Part shown: positions 7,117 to 14,520 of the stretch, one piece after another
Position numbering within the stretch: the stretch's first letter is position 1
How the letters are laid out: each line of letters opens with the position of its first letter
Source of the DNA: Candidatus Omnitrophota bacterium
Lineage (GTDB): Bacteria; Omnitrophota; Gorgyraeia; Gygaellales; Profunditerraquicolaceae
Direction: 5' to 3'
Assembly: GCA_029563245.1 (NCBI GenBank)
Contig: JAKQSG010000017.1
Coordinates: forward strand, 1 to 20,155
DNA length: 20,155 nt
Position numbers and translations under genes: made by a program
The notes under the pieces: generated by a model
What the model was told of the DNA's origin: nothing
The model's database searches: none
What the model saw: only the letters and a program-made list of their open reading frames with translations

Positions 7117-9224
7117 ATTTTCCTGGCTATCCTCTCTTCCAGGTAGGCCTCAATAACATCGCCTTCCAACATCTGGTCAAAACCGGCTAAGCTTATACCG
7201 CATTCAAAACCTTCAAGGACTTCACGCACATCGTCTTTGAAACGTTTCAAGGATGACAGCTTGCCTTCAAAGACAACCTCTCCATTCCTAGTCAAACTTA
7301 CTAGGCAAACTCGGTTAATCTTGCCCTTAACTACAAAACAGCCGGCAATTAAACCAGCACGGGTAAGCTTAAAAACTTTACGCACCTCAACCTTGCCCAG
7401 GAATACTTTCTTTATCTTAGGTTCAAGCATACCCTCAATAGCTGCTTTGATATCATTGGCTAATTCATAGATAATATTATAGGTCTTAACATCAACCCCT
7501 TCCTTGGCCATCAATTCTTTAGCTAAGTCGTCTACGGAGACATTAAAACCCAATATTAAAGCATCCGATGCAACGGCCAGGATAATGTCGGAACTATTGA
7601 TATTGCCGACACCGGAATGTATAAAATCAATTTTTATCTCCGAGACATTCATCTTATTCAATGTCTCTCTTATAGCCTCAAGCGAACCCTGAACATCTGC
7701 CTTTATAATGAGCTTCAAATCCTTTATCTTCCCTTCTTGAATCTGGGAGTGCAGATCCTCCAGGCTTATGCGTTTTACAGATTTAATCTGTTCTGCTTTT
7801 TCCTTCTCCGAACGTAAAGCTGCCAGTTCCTTAGCTTCTTTCTCATCCGCAATGGCAAAAAACTGCTCCCCTGCATCAGGGATACCGGATATTCCCAAAA
7901 CCTCAACCGCAACAGAAGGAGACGCAAGCGTAACTGCCTGCCCGCGGTCATTAAACATTGCCCTTATCTTGCCATAGAAATTACCTACAACGATATTTTC
8001 ATTTAGATGCAATGTCCCGTTTTGGACTAAAAGCGTTGCTACCGGGCCCCTCCCCTTAGACATCTGAGCTTCTATAACCACGCCTCGGGATAAACGGTTT
8101 GGATTGGCCTTTAATTCCAGCATCTGGGACTCCAATATAATCATCTCCAGAAGATTATCTATACCTTCCCCGGTCTTAGCTGATACCGGAACTACTATAA
8201 CCTTTCCTCCCCAGTCTTCAGGATTTAGGCCAAGTTTAGCTAATTGCTTTTTCACTAAATCAACATCGGCCCCTGGCTTATCTATTTTATTTATAGCTAC
8301 GATTATAGATACCCCTGCTGCGCGGGCGTGATCTATGGCTTCCTGGGTCTGAGGCATAATCCCATCATCGGCAGCAACAACCAAAACAACTATATCGGTA
8401 ATTCTGGCTCCGCGTGAACGCATAGCGGTAAAGGCTTCATGGCCAGGGGTATCTAAAAATGTAATCTCGCCGTTTGGCACAATAACCCGGTATGCTCCGA
8501 TATGCTGGGTTATCCCGCCATGTTCGGATTCAGCAACCTTAGTCTTTCTTATCGCGTCCAAAAGCGAGGTCTTGCCATGGTCAACATGGCCCATAAATGT
8601 AACTACCGGAGAGCGCGGCTTTAAATCTTTTTTCTCATCTTCAACGCTATGCATGCTTAAAGCCAGCTCCTCGCCTTTCAAGGCTTTCTTAACCTTAAAA
8701 TGATACTTTTCACAAACAGAATTAACGGAATTCTCATCCAGGCTCTGGTTTATCCCAGCCATTATTTTCATGCCCATAAGGATTTTAATAATAACTGAGG
8801 GCTTCTCCTGAAGCTTAATGGCAAGATCTTTCAGGGTAATCGGGAGTTCTAGCTCTAGCTCCTTTAATTCAACTGCCGATGGTGCAGAAGCCTTGAGCTT
8901 TTCTAAGTCCTCAGCCTTAACTTCAACCTTGGTGGTGACCGTAACCTTAGGGATAGCCGTAACCTTAGGAGTAACCGCAGGCTTAGGAATAATTACCACC
9001 TTTGGTTTTTCCTGCCCTTCACTCTTCACTTCAGCCTTTGCCTTTAATTCACGCGCAACAGAAACAGGCTTAGCTATCTTCTTAATTTTAGGCTTTGCAG
9101 GAGTAGCGGGTTTTTTAACAGCCTTAACAGCCGTAGCCTTCTTAACTACCTTTTTAACCGCCTTCTTAACCTTAATAACAGACTCCTTTTTAACCGCCTT
9201 CTTCACCTTGTTCTCTTTTGGCAT
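7113..9224 (-). CDS. infB: translation initiation factor IF-2
   Basis: IF-2 is the GTPase that brings initiator fMet-tRNA to the 30S subunit and promotes 50S joining. The 703-residue protein starts with a low-complexity basic region of about 115 residues, rich in Lys, Ala, Val and Pro and built on VKKAVKK and PKVT-type repeats. An IF2N-like helical module follows (about 127-180). The G domain has G1 GHVDHGKTS (212-220), G2 around GGITQHIGAY, G3 DTPGH (258-262), G4 NKID (312-315) and G5 SAK (348-350). Beta-barrel, C1 and C2 domains fill the rest, ending FDQMLEGDVIEAY. An AGAAGG at 9233-9238, eight bases upstream, supports the ATG at 9224. The gene follows nusA by 31 bases. The usual next genes rbfA and truB are absent, and trpS overlaps its stop codon instead. 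Confidence 0.98.
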   Translation of the reverse strand: MPKENKVKKAVKKESVIKVKKAVKKVVKKATAVKAVKKPATPAKPKIKKIAKPVSVARELKAKAEVKSEGQEKPKVVIIPKPAVTPKVTAIPKVTVTTKVEVKAEDLEKLKASAPSAVELKELELELPITLKDLAIKLQEKPSVIIKILMGMKIMAGINQSLDENSVNSVCEKYHFKVKKALKGEELALSMHSVEDEKKDLKPRSPVVTFMGHVDHGKTSLLDAIRKTKVAESEHGGITQHIGAYRVIVPNGEITFLDTPGHEAFTAMRSRGARITDIVVLVVAADDGIMPQTQEAIDHARAAGVSIIVAINKIDKPGADVDLVKKQLAKLGLNPEDWGGKVIVVPVSAKTGEGIDNLLEMIILESQMLELKANPNRLSRGVVIEAQMSKGRGPVATLLVQNGTLHLNENIVVGNFYGKIRAMFNDRGQAVTLASPSVAVEVLGISGIPDAGEQFFAIADEKEAKELAALRSEKEKAEQIKSVKRISLEDLHSQIQEGKIKDLKLIIKADVQGSLEAIRETLNKMNVSEIKIDFIHSGVGNINSSDIILAVASDALILGFNVSVDDLAKELMAKEGVDVKTYNIIYELANDIKAAIEGMLEPKIKKVFLGKVEVRKVFKLTRAGLIAGCFVVKGKINRVCLVSLTRNGEVVFEGKLSSLKRFKDDVREVLEGFECGISLAGFDQMLEGDVIEAYLEERIARKI
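8925..8987 (-). repeat. PKVT-type peptide repeat in IF-2 linker
   Basis: Residues 80-100 of IF-2 consist of degenerate copies of PKVT/PKVTA (PKPAVT, PKVTAI, PKVTVT, then TKV). This is an in-frame low-complexity linker and is probably flexible and unstructured. Confidence 0.7.
9105..9209 (-). repeat. Lys/Ala/Val repeat coding region at the IF-2 N-terminus
   Basis: Residues 6-40 of IF-2 are built from VKKAVKK-like units. At the DNA level, 9149-9167 and 9185-9203 are identical over 19 bases, and the similarity continues to 24 bases with one mismatch (9150-9173 against 9186-9209). The copies are 36 bases (12 codons) apart, so slippage would keep the reading frame. Confidence 0.8.
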
Positions 9225-9255
9225 AATATTTACCTTCTTCCTGTCTTATGAATAA

Positions 9256-10485
9256 TTATTTTAACTTCTTGGCATCCGCAATTAACTTGGCAGCCTTTTT
9301 CTCGCCAATCCCCTTAACCTTCATTAAGCCCTCTTGCCCAGCGTTAACAAGTTCGGCTAATGAATTTATTCCTGCATCCTTTAATGCCCCTATGGTCTTC
9401 TCACCTAAACCCGGTAAGCCTTCCAGCGAGGCTAAAACCTTTTTGGCCTTTTTAGTCTTTTTCCTGGCTTTCTCAACAGTTACTGTTTCTTCCTCCCCTA
9501 AGGAAAGGGCTTTTTCTGCCTTCTCTTTTTCCTGATCCTGTTCTTTAACAGCCTTTGTACGAATATCAAGTTCCCATCCAATAAGTCTTGAAGCAAGCCG
9601 CACATTTTGGCCGTGCTTTCCTATAGCTAAAGAAAGCTGGTCATCTTCAACAATAACTTCAGCCTTAAGCTTCTCTTTATCTAATTTGATTTCCGAAACC
9701 TTTGCCGGTGAAAGGGCATTTTTAATATATTCACGAATATCTTCATTAAAACGTACTATATCTATCTTCTCCCCGTATAACTCATTAACAATATTTCTTA
9801 CCCTATTACCGCGCATGCCCACACAAGCACCCACAGAATCAACCTTATCGTTCTTGGAATAGACTGAAATCTTTGTACGCTCACCTGCCTGCCGAGATAT
9901 TGATTTAACCTCTACTATACCCTCATAGATTTCCGGCACCTCAAGCTCGAAGAGCTTCTTAACCAAATTAGGGTGAGTACGCGAAAGGATGATCTGTGCA
10001 CCCCTGGATTCTTTTTTTACATCTAACAGCAGGGCGCGTATGCGTTGCCCCTGCTTAAATTCTTCCTTGTGAGATTGCTCGCGTTTAACAAGTATCCCTT
10101 CAGCCTTGCCCAAAAGATCTATAACAATATTTCCTTTTTCAAACCTATAAACTGTACCGCTTACAATCTCACCCACCCTCCCCTGGAATTCATTAAAAAT
10201 AACATCCTTTTCTGCTTCACGCATTTTTTGAATTATAACCTGGCGCGCAGTAGAAGCGGCGATTCGTCCGAAATCGATAGAAGTGACCTCTTCCTCGTTT
10301 CTATAGGCCCTTATCTTACCGCTATTACGGTCTAACTCTACCCGAAATTCTTCATCGGGCTTTAAATCAATAACCCTTTTGGCCGCGCTAAGCAAGGCAC
10401 TCTCCACCGCCTCAATTAAAACTTCTTTCTTAATTCCTTTTTCTCTCTCTATTTGCTCAATTATTGCTAACAGTTCCTGGCTCAT
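9256..10485 (-). CDS. nusA: transcription termination/antitermination protein NusA
   Basis: NusA binds RNA polymerase and nascent RNA and controls pausing, termination and antitermination. The 409-residue protein has an N-terminal polymerase-binding domain (1-100), S1 domain (about 104-172), KH1 with GACVGMRGNRVRNIV (219-233), KH2 with IGKHGQNVRLAS (288-299), a charged Lys/Glu linker (about 312-350) and a C-terminal helix-hairpin-helix pair (about 353-406). In most NusA proteins 30-40 more residues separate the IDRxSG strand from the DFGRIAAQTAKQ helix. Here LDRNSGKIRAYRN is followed almost at once by EEEVTSIDFGRIAASTARQ, so part of the N-terminal domain is missing. The start has a well-placed Shine-Dalgarno site at 10493-10498. 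rimP lies 20 bases upstream and infB 31 bases downstream, the classic rimP-nusA-infB order. Confidence 0.97.
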   Translation of the reverse strand: MSQELLAIIEQIEREKGIKKEVLIEAVESALLSAAKRVIDLKPDEEFRVELDRNSGKIRAYRNEEEVTSIDFGRIAASTARQVIIQKMREAEKDVIFNEFQGRVGEIVSGTVYRFEKGNIVIDLLGKAEGILVKREQSHKEEFKQGQRIRALLLDVKKESRGAQIILSRTHPNLVKKLFELEVPEIYEGIVEVKSISRQAGERTKISVYSKNDKVDSVGACVGMRGNRVRNIVNELYGEKIDIVRFNEDIREYIKNALSPAKVSEIKLDKEKLKAEVIVEDDQLSLAIGKHGQNVRLASRLIGWELDIRTKAVKEQDQEKEKAEKALSLGEEETVTVEKARKKTKKAKKVLASLEGLPGLGEKTIGALKDAGINSLAELVNAGQEGLMKVKGIGEKKAAKLIADAKKLK

Positions 10486-10492
10486 CTTTATA

Positions 10493-10498
10493 CTCTCC
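10493..10498 (-). promoter_or_regulatory. Shine-Dalgarno site of nusA
   Basis: The minus strand reads GGAGAG, seven bases before the ATG at 10485, within the 20-base gap after rimP. Confidence 0.75.
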
Positions 10499-10505
10499 GA
10501 TTATT

Positions 10506-10964
10506 TCAAATGATAAGTTTTGCCTTGTTAACCTTAACAAAAGGCACCTCGACATTTTCTCCGTTTATATTAATAAAAACACTCTCTGCCTCTACCCTAA
10601 CTATCAATCCCTCCCACTCTATTTTAGCGTTTATAGGATTATTCAAGAAAAACCTTGCCTTTTTATTTAAAAACCTCGAAAAATCTTCTTTTGTCCTAAG
10701 CGGCCGGTCTAACCCGGGAGAGGCAACCTCCAGCATATACCTATCCTTAATAATATCTTTTTCATCAAGAAGTCTTCCTATACCACGATTGAGCATAGCG
10801 CACTCATCCATATTGATCCCGCCCTCAGGCTTATCTGCCAGGATTCTTAAAACAAGTACTCCCCCCTCATATCTGATAACCAGCTCAACTAAAATGAAAC
10901 CCGTAAGCTTAAAATAATCCCTAAGTAATAAATCCAGCTCGTTAGTTAAGAGGTTTCTATCCAT
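10506..10964 (-). CDS. rimP: ribosome maturation factor RimP
   Basis: RimP assists assembly of the 30S ribosomal subunit. The 152-residue protein has normal family length. The N-terminal domain contains the usual pattern with LVELVIRYEGGVLVLRILADKPEGGINMDECAMLNR (described here as positions 25-60; key parts VLRILADK at 37-44 and GGINMDEC at 48-55). It then has the strongly conserved YMLEVASPGLDRPLRTKEDF segment (76-95) that joins the two domains. The C-terminal SH3-like barrel follows. The start lies eight bases inside the end of proS, with only a weak ribosome site, so it is likely coupled to proS. The order rimP-nusA-infB is conserved in many bacteria and supports the call. Confidence 0.95.
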   Translation of the reverse strand: MDRNLLTNELDLLLRDYFKLTGFILVELVIRYEGGVLVLRILADKPEGGINMDECAMLNRGIGRLLDEKDIIKDRYMLEVASPGLDRPLRTKEDFSRFLNKKARFFLNNPINAKIEWEGLIVRVEAESVFININGENVEVPFVKVNKAKLII

Positions 10965-12207
10965 GAATCCGTCGGGCCAATCCTTTTAATATTTCGGCTT
11001 TGGGCTTAATAAGCTTCTCCTTGGTAATTCTGTCTTTTAATTCAAGCGAGCCATCTCTAAGCGATCCCTTGCCGACAATTAACTGTACAGGTATCCCAAG
11101 GAGATCGGCATCCTTAAATTTAACCCCTGCCCGCTCATCCCGATCATCTAACAGCACACTAATCCCTAAAGCGTCAAGCTCTTCATATAAACCTGAAGAA
11201 ATTCTCATTATATCTGTATTGGTAACATCTAAAGCCGTAATAATTACTTGATAGGGGGCTAACTCTTTGGGCCAGACGATCCCGTCATTGTCATGGTTTT
11301 GTTCTATCACCGCTGAGATAATTCTGGAGACGCCTATCCCGTAACATCCCATAATAATAGGCTTAAGGTTGCCTTTCGCATCCAGAAAATTAGCGCCTAA
11401 GGCAAGGCTGTATTTTGTGCCCAGCTTAAAGATATGGCCTATCTCTATTGCATTTATCTTTTGAAGAGAGGCTTTACATTTAACGCAAAACCTGTCTGCA
11501 TCTTCATTAAAAGATACGGCGCGCTTGCAGGCAGAACAAATTAAGACTGCATCCTCTCCGTCTTTGGCCGAAACCATAAATTCATGGGATACCTTTCCTC
11601 CCATAACCCCCGAATCTGCCTCTATCGAAAGCACATCCAACCCGCACCTCTTAAAAATCCTTAAGTAGGCTTGATGTACAGCCAGGTAATTCTTATCCAA
11701 CCCTTCCTCATCCTGGTCAAAGCTATAAGCATCTTTCATAATAAACTCGCATGCTCTGATTAAACCAAAACGCGGCCTGATTTCATCGCGGAACTTTGTC
11801 TGGATCTGGTACAAGATTAAAGGAAGCTGCTTATAGCTTGATATATGGTTTTTTATCAACTCTGTGATAATCTCTTCATGCGTAGGCCCCAGGCAAAGTT
11901 TTCTGCCGCGGCGGTCATTGAACCTAAACATAACCTCCCCGATATCCTTATCGCGGCCAGAGCGCTGCCATAATTCTAAAGGCTGTAGCGCCGGAAGCAA
12001 TACCTGCGCGCCAAAACACGAATTCATCTCCTCGATAATAATCTTTTGAATATTCTCCAAAACCCTCAAGCCCAAAGGAAGATAAGAATACGCCCCTGCC
12101 ATAAGCATCCGGGCAAGCCCTGCACGCAGCAATAGCTGATGGCTTATTGATTCAGCCTCTTGCGGGATCTCTTTTAAAGTCGGTATTAATGTTTTACTCC
12201 ATAACAT
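10957..12207 (-). CDS. proS: prolyl-tRNA synthetase lacking the editing (INS) domain
   Basis: ProRS attaches proline to its tRNA. Typical bacterial ProRS has about 570 residues; this one has 416. Class II motifs are present: motif 1 around GAYSYLPLGLRVLENI (38-53), LGPTHEE (106-112), motif 2 FRDEIRPRFGLIRACEF (139-155), and motif 3 GCYGIGVSRIISA (287-299). The anticodon-binding domain covers about 318-416. The roughly 180-residue INS domain, which deacylates Ala-tRNA(Pro), would sit after residue 224. It is replaced by a short segment with two Cys pairs, Cys224/Cys227 and Cys241/Cys244, that look like a zinc ribbon. GHIFKLGTKYS (257-267) follows as in full-length enzymes, so this is a clean deletion. 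A Cys stands at 153 where REF is usual. The gene follows cpaF by two bases and overlaps rimP by eight. Confidence 0.97.
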   Translation of the reverse strand: MLWSKTLIPTLKEIPQEAESISHQLLLRAGLARMLMAGAYSYLPLGLRVLENIQKIIIEEMNSCFGAQVLLPALQPLELWQRSGRDKDIGEVMFRFNDRRGRKLCLGPTHEEIITELIKNHISSYKQLPLILYQIQTKFRDEIRPRFGLIRACEFIMKDAYSFDQDEEGLDKNYLAVHQAYLRIFKRCGLDVLSIEADSGVMGGKVSHEFMVSAKDGEDAVLICSACKRAVSFNEDADRFCVKCKASLQKINAIEIGHIFKLGTKYSLALGANFLDAKGNLKPIIMGCYGIGVSRIISAVIEQNHDNDGIVWPKELAPYQVIITALDVTNTDIMRISSGLYEELDALGISVLLDDRDERAGVKFKDADLLGIPVQLIVGKGSLRDGSLELKDRITKEKLIKPKAEILKGLARRIHG

Positions 12208-12209
12208 TT

Positions 12210-13469
12210 TTAGTCCTTGTTAAAGATTTCCTTAGATAGGGCTACCCCGGTTTTCTCAAATCTCTTAAAGAACTTAGGGATTATTCCTGTAGCTTTCCAT
12301 TTACCTGAGACTACCCCCTCTTTACTTACCCCATCTAAATCATAAATAAATATGTTCTCTAAGTTAACCCTACCGCTATCCATTCCGTTAATCTGGGTAA
12401 TATAAGTAATTTTGCGTGAGCCATCCAATAACTGCTCCTGCTGCACGATAATATCCATGGCTGCAGTCATCTGCCGATGGATAGCATCAAGACCAATTGG
12501 CACACCAGAAGTCAATATCATAGTCTCGATCCTATATATTACTTCCTGCGGAGTATTAGCATGTAATACAGCGAGCGATCCGGTATGGCCAGAGCAGATA
12601 GCCTGAAGCATATCAAGCGCCTCAGAGCTTCGAATTTCCCCTAAAATAACCCTTTCCGGTCGCATACGAAGAGAGTTCTTAAAAAGATCCCTTATACTAA
12701 CCTCTCCCTTCCCTTCAATACTCTGCATCCTCGTCTCCAGCCTTACTAGATTTGGCTGATTCAAATGAAGTTCGGCAGTATCTTCTATGGTAATAATACG
12801 CTCTTCACCGGGTATATAATTTGCAAGGACTCCCAAGGTAGTAGTCTTGCCTGCGCCGGTTGAACCAGAGAACATTATATTCACCTTAGCCTTAATGCAG
12901 GCAACGAGAAAATCAGCCATACGCCTATCCAGCGTCCCCGCATTAATCAAATCCTCAACGACCCTTAGGTCTTTTAAGAATTTTCTTATGGTCACTGTTG
13001 GCCCATCTAATGCAAGGGGGGGGATAATAATATTTACGCGCGAGCCATCCTTCAATGATACATCATTATACGGAGAAGACTCGTCAACCCTACGCCTCGT
13101 AGGAGCAAGCAACTTATAAATTAAATACATCAGCTGCTTATCATCTTCAAAGGTAATGCCGGAAAGCTCGGACTTACCGTTACGCTCGACAAAGACCTTT
13201 TTAGGCCCGTTTATCATTATTTCAGTAACCCGGTTATCTTTCATCAGGCTGTCAATCGGGCCAAAACCAATAAAATCATCCAAGATATCACGAATAATCT
13301 TTTCTCTCTCCGCGGATCCTAAATTAATGCGATCGCTATAGATAATAGAATTTAAAGTCTGCACTATGGCCTCTCTTAATTCATCAGGAGAAATATCCTC
13401 TGCGGAAAAAAGCCTGCCATATTCAACTATTACCCTATCCCTAACTTTAATCTTCAGATCTTTAACCAT
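12210..13469 (-). CDS. CpaF/TadA-type secretion or pilus assembly ATPase
   Basis: This is a hexameric ATPase of the CpaF/VirB11 branch of secretion NTPases, which in Tad/Flp pilus systems powers pilus assembly at the inner membrane. Read from the second of two adjacent ATGs it has 419 residues; the first ATG (13472) would add one. The GGAG at 13477-13480 is better spaced for the second. Using numbering from the first ATG, an N-terminal domain of about 170 residues with FIGFGPIDSLMKD (67-79) and VTEIMING (82-89) precedes Walker A GSTGAGKTT (203-211), the Asp box IEDTAEL (229-235), Walker B VILGEIRSSEAL (275-286) and His box GHTGSLAVLHANTP (295-308). No other tad, pil or gsp gene is in the window; it sits between ispG and proS. 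CpaF is the best-supported family, but the system served is unknown. Confidence 0.92.
   Translation of the reverse strand: MVKDLKIKVRDRVIVEYGRLFSAEDISPDELREAIVQTLNSIIYSDRINLGSAEREKIIRDILDDFIGFGPIDSLMKDNRVTEIMINGPKKVFVERNGKSELSGITFEDDKQLMYLIYKLLAPTRRRVDESSPYNDVSLKDGSRVNIIIPPLALDGPTVTIRKFLKDLRVVEDLINAGTLDRRMADFLVACIKAKVNIMFSGSTGAGKTTTLGVLANYIPGEERIITIEDTAELHLNQPNLVRLETRMQSIEGKGEVSIRDLFKNSLRMRPERVILGEIRSSEALDMLQAICSGHTGSLAVLHANTPQEVIYRIETMILTSGVPIGLDAIHRQMTAAMDIIVQQEQLLDGSRKITYITQINGMDSGRVNLENIFIYDLDGVSKEGVVSGKWKATGIIPKFFKRFEKTGVALSKEIFNKD
12214..12218 (-). promoter_or_regulatory. Shine-Dalgarno site of proS inside the cpaF-like gene
   Basis: AAGGA on the minus strand lies six bases before the proS ATG at 12207 and is part of the last codons of the upstream gene, favouring translational coupling. 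Confidence 0.65.
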
Positions 13470-14520
13470 CATTATTCTCCATTTCCTTTATTAAAATATC
13501 GCTGCACTCTGAAAAATTAATTTTTCTAATGGGCTTACCTGCCTTAAATAATAATCCGCTTCTTTTGCCAAAGGCTACACCAATATCTGCCTCTTTCGCT
13601 TCCCCGGGACCGTTAACTACGCATCCCATAAGCGCCACTTTTATCGGCCTCAAACTCAGAGAAGATACCCTCTTTTCAAATGCGTTAACCAGTTTGACCA
13701 GGTCTACTTCGCACCTCCCGCAGGTAGGGCAGCTTATAAGCTTAGGACCAAAACTGCGCAAATCAAGGGATTCTAATATTGCCTTGGCCGCATAAACTTC
13801 GCGCACCGGGCTATCGGTAAGAGAGACCCTTATTGTATCTCCTATCCCCTCAAGTAATAGTGCCCCTAAAGCAATGCTTGACTTTATCACCCCGGCGAAT
13901 GAAGCACCGGTAGCGGTTACCCCCAGATGAAGGGGATAATCACAAAGCTTAGAGATCTTGCGATATGAGGCAATGGTATCCAATACATTAGAAGCCTTAA
14001 GTGAAATTATAATATCGCGGAATTTATATCCCTCTATCATCTTAATATATTCAAGGGCACTCTTAACTAACTTATCCGGCATACTTACCCCTCTTAATCC
14101 GGTACCACCGACTGAGCCTGAATTAAGCCCGATACGCAAAGGTATTCTTGCAGATTTTAAGGCCCTGACAACCTCCATTACCTCGCTCTTCTTATATATA
14201 TTACCCGGGTTAAGCCGCACCTTATCCGCGCCGCAATCTATAGCCATAAGGGCAAGCCTGTAATCAAAATGTATATCCGCTACTAAAGGCAGCTTGGATT
14301 TACGCTTTATCTTCTTAAAGGCAAGCGCATCATCCTTATCTTTGACGGCCAAACGGACAATTTGGCAACCGGCATCGCTTAACTCAGCAATCTGCCTCAG
14401 CGCACTCTCCGCATCAGAAGACTTCACCTTAACCATAGACTGGATAACAACAGGATTATCCCCACCTATGGCGATCTTACCTACTTTTATTATTTTTTTT
14501 CTGGCCCTCTTAATAACCAT
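13462..14520 (-). CDS. ispG: 4-hydroxy-3-methylbut-2-enyl diphosphate synthase IspG (GcpE)
   Basis: IspG is the [4Fe-4S] enzyme that reductively opens MEcPP to HMBPP in the MEP isoprenoid pathway. The 352-residue protein is the two-domain bacterial form. The TIM-barrel half includes PVVIQSM (23-29), LVADIHFDYRLAL (79-91), VRLNPGNI (101-108), RIGLNSGS (129-136) and GDTIRVSLTDSP (227-238). The Fe-S half has CPTCGRCEVDL (264-274) and GCVVNGPGEAKEADIG (299-314), giving Cys264, Cys267 and Cys300 as cluster ligands, with Glu307 the usual fourth. One oddity is the conserved HLGVTEAG segment, which reads HLGVTATG (198-205). The ATG follows the rseP TAA directly with no visible Shine-Dalgarno site, suggesting termination-reinitiation. 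Dxr of the same pathway lies two genes upstream. Confidence 0.97.
   Translation of the reverse strand: MVIKRARKKIIKVGKIAIGGDNPVVIQSMVKVKSSDAESALRQIAELSDAGCQIVRLAVKDKDDALAFKKIKRKSKLPLVADIHFDYRLALMAIDCGADKVRLNPGNIYKKSEVMEVVRALKSARIPLRIGLNSGSVGGTGLRGVSMPDKLVKSALEYIKMIEGYKFRDIIISLKASNVLDTIASYRKISKLCDYPLHLGVTATGASFAGVIKSSIALGALLLEGIGDTIRVSLTDSPVREVYAAKAILESLDLRSFGPKLISCPTCGRCEVDLVKLVNAFEKRVSSLSLRPIKVALMGCVVNGPGEAKEADIGVAFGKRSGLLFKAGKPIRKINFSECSDILIKEMENNDG
13477..13480 (-). promoter_or_regulatory. GGAG core that favours the second ATG of the cpaF-like gene
   Basis: GGAG is four bases from the first ATG (13472) and seven bases from the second (13469). Seven is nearer the usual spacing, so I start the gene at 13469. 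It lies inside the ispG coding region. Confidence 0.5.

Noticed and set aside
8818..9255. 145-codon plus-strand open frame opposite the start of infB
   Set aside because: It mirrors the Lys/Ala/Val-rich repeat of IF-2, whose biased codons remove stops on the other strand. It has no ribosome site or recognisable motif.
9225..9255. Possible terminator or promoter in the longest gap (nusA-infB)
   Set aside because: The 31 bases are A/T-rich with no stable inverted repeat, and the infB ribosome site takes up part of them.
10265..10310. NusA deletion as a frameshift artefact
   Set aside because: Conserved sequence continues in the same frame on both sides of the junction, with no sign of the missing residues in another frame.
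10464..10964. Plus-strand open frames opposite rimP
   Set aside because: rimP is a complete conserved gene in the classic rimP-nusA order; the antisense frames are low-complexity shadows.
11400..11560. ProRS deletion as a frameshift or broken gene
   Set aside because: The frame is continuous and both flanks hold normal ProRS sequence, with GHIFKLGTKYS and motif 3 intact, so it reads as a genuine short form.
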